NCBI GenBank assembly: GCA_036009105.1
Contig: DASYMJ010000284.1
Location: forward strand, 1 to 13,112
Direction of reading: 5' to 3'
Origin: JAFAVZ01 sp036009105
Lineage (GTDB): Bacteria; Acidobacteriota; Thermoanaerobaculia; Gp7-AA8
DNA: 13,112 nucleotides
In this document: positions 12,877 to 13,112 of the stretch, piece after piece
Layout of the letters: each line of letters begins with the position of its first letter
How positions within the stretch are numbered: the first letter of the stretch is position 1
Notes under the pieces: model-generated
Told to the model about the DNA's origin: nothing
The model's database searches: none
Seen by the model: the letters and a program-made list of their open reading frames with translations, nothing else
Position numbers and translations under genes: made by a program

Positions 12877-12941
12877 AGTTGTCGGTTGTCGGTTATCAGC
12901 AGACGGTTCTACCGACAACTGATAACTGACAACCGACAACT
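12877..12941. repeat. Heptad-repeat palindrome C between convergent genes
   Basis: The left arm (12877-12899) contains GTTGTCG, GTTGTCG and GTTATCA in tandem. The right arm (12919-12941) contains CTGATAA, CTGACAA and CCGACAA. The 23-base arms are complementary at all but one position, around a 19-base loop whose end (ACCGACAA) is itself a further unit. The right arm touches the stop codon of the minus-strand gene at 12940-12942. No T-run is present on either side. It has the same architecture as 3994-4058 and 5410-5493. Confidence 0.87.
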
Positions 12942-13112
12942 AATCGCCCCTCTCATCCACCACCCCCCTCGCATCCCACGTCCCGTCCCGCCGCCCGAAG
13001 GCGCGTGGCTCGGGCTGGGCGGCGCTGAGGTTGTCGGCGCGGATGTCGGCCTTGATGAAGTTCTCGGCGGACACGGGGGAGCCGTGCAGGCGGCGGAGCA
13101 TGGCCAGCTGGC
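12940..13112 (-). CDS. C-terminal fragment, DinB-family-like protein
   Basis: A minus-strand frame runs from the right edge to a TAG whose complement is at 12940-12942, giving about 57 residues. It begins QLAMLRRLHGSPVSAENFIK and continues through ADIRADNLSAAQPEP to a charged, probably disordered end. The 'QLAMLRRL.GSPV..ENf..A.I' stretch resembles, from memory, the C-terminal region of bacterial DinB-superfamily four-helix proteins, which often bind a metal with three histidines; those residues would lie upstream, outside the window. The codon pattern and GC are normal for the backbone. A real gene is likely; the family assignment is tentative. It converges with hemQ across palindrome C. Confidence 0.5.
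   Translation of the reverse strand, partial: QLAMLRRLHGSPVSAENFIKADIRADNLSAAQPEPRAFGRRDGTWDARGVVDERGD

Noticed and set aside
1..13112. tRNA, rRNA, riboswitch or insertion-sequence genes
   Set aside because: I looked for T-loop patterns, IS-type terminal repeats with transposase motifs and a magnesium leader before mgtE, and saw none.

Overview
The window is GC-rich bacterial chromosome carrying mostly housekeeping genes plus one short accessory insertion. GC-rich coding DNA, a lipoprotein L,D-transpeptidase, a HemQ-type haem enzyme, large secreted repeat proteins and heptad-repeat palindromes between genes would fit an uncultured Acidobacteriota-like Gram-negative lineage. That placement is inference; no rRNA or marker phylogeny is available here.

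Layout. Positions 1-210 hold the C-terminus of a DUF72 (YecE-like) protein. Positions 211-2053 look like an accessory patch with visibly lower GC: a small three-helix membrane protein of unknown function (306-959), about 230 bases with no convincing gene, a PIN-domain toxin (1191-1625) and an overlapping ribbon-helix-helix antitoxin (1619-1894). The conserved backbone follows: msrA (minus), an M16 zinc peptidase (plus), a lipoprotein L,D-transpeptidase with PG-binding and LysM-like segments (minus), recN overlapping a TsaC/Sua5-type tRNA t6A enzyme gene (plus), a 737-residue secreted repeat protein (plus), the magnesium channel mgtE (minus), and a divergent two-gene unit made of a 117-residue unknown and a chlorite-dismutase-family haem enzyme gene, hemQ (plus). 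The window ends inside a minus-strand gene whose C-terminus resembles DinB-family proteins.

How the genes relate. Three tight pairs overlap by 4-7 bases (toxin/antitoxin, recN/tsaC, the 117-residue gene/hemQ) and are probably co-transcribed. The L,D-transpeptidase and MsrA point to envelope maintenance and oxidative repair, RecN to DNA repair, TsaC to translation fidelity and HemQ to haem synthesis. There is no single pathway.

Beyond the genes, two patterns stand out. First, three intergenic regions (3994-4058, 5410-5493, 12877-12941) each hold a long palindrome whose two arms are built from tandem 7-base units; the unit sequence differs at each site but the architecture is the same. Second, several genes have a TAnnnT box 6-11 bases before the start codon, which suggests leaderless transcription. 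I did not find a complete new defence or mobile system. The heptad palindromes and the small gene upstream of hemQ are the least explained elements.
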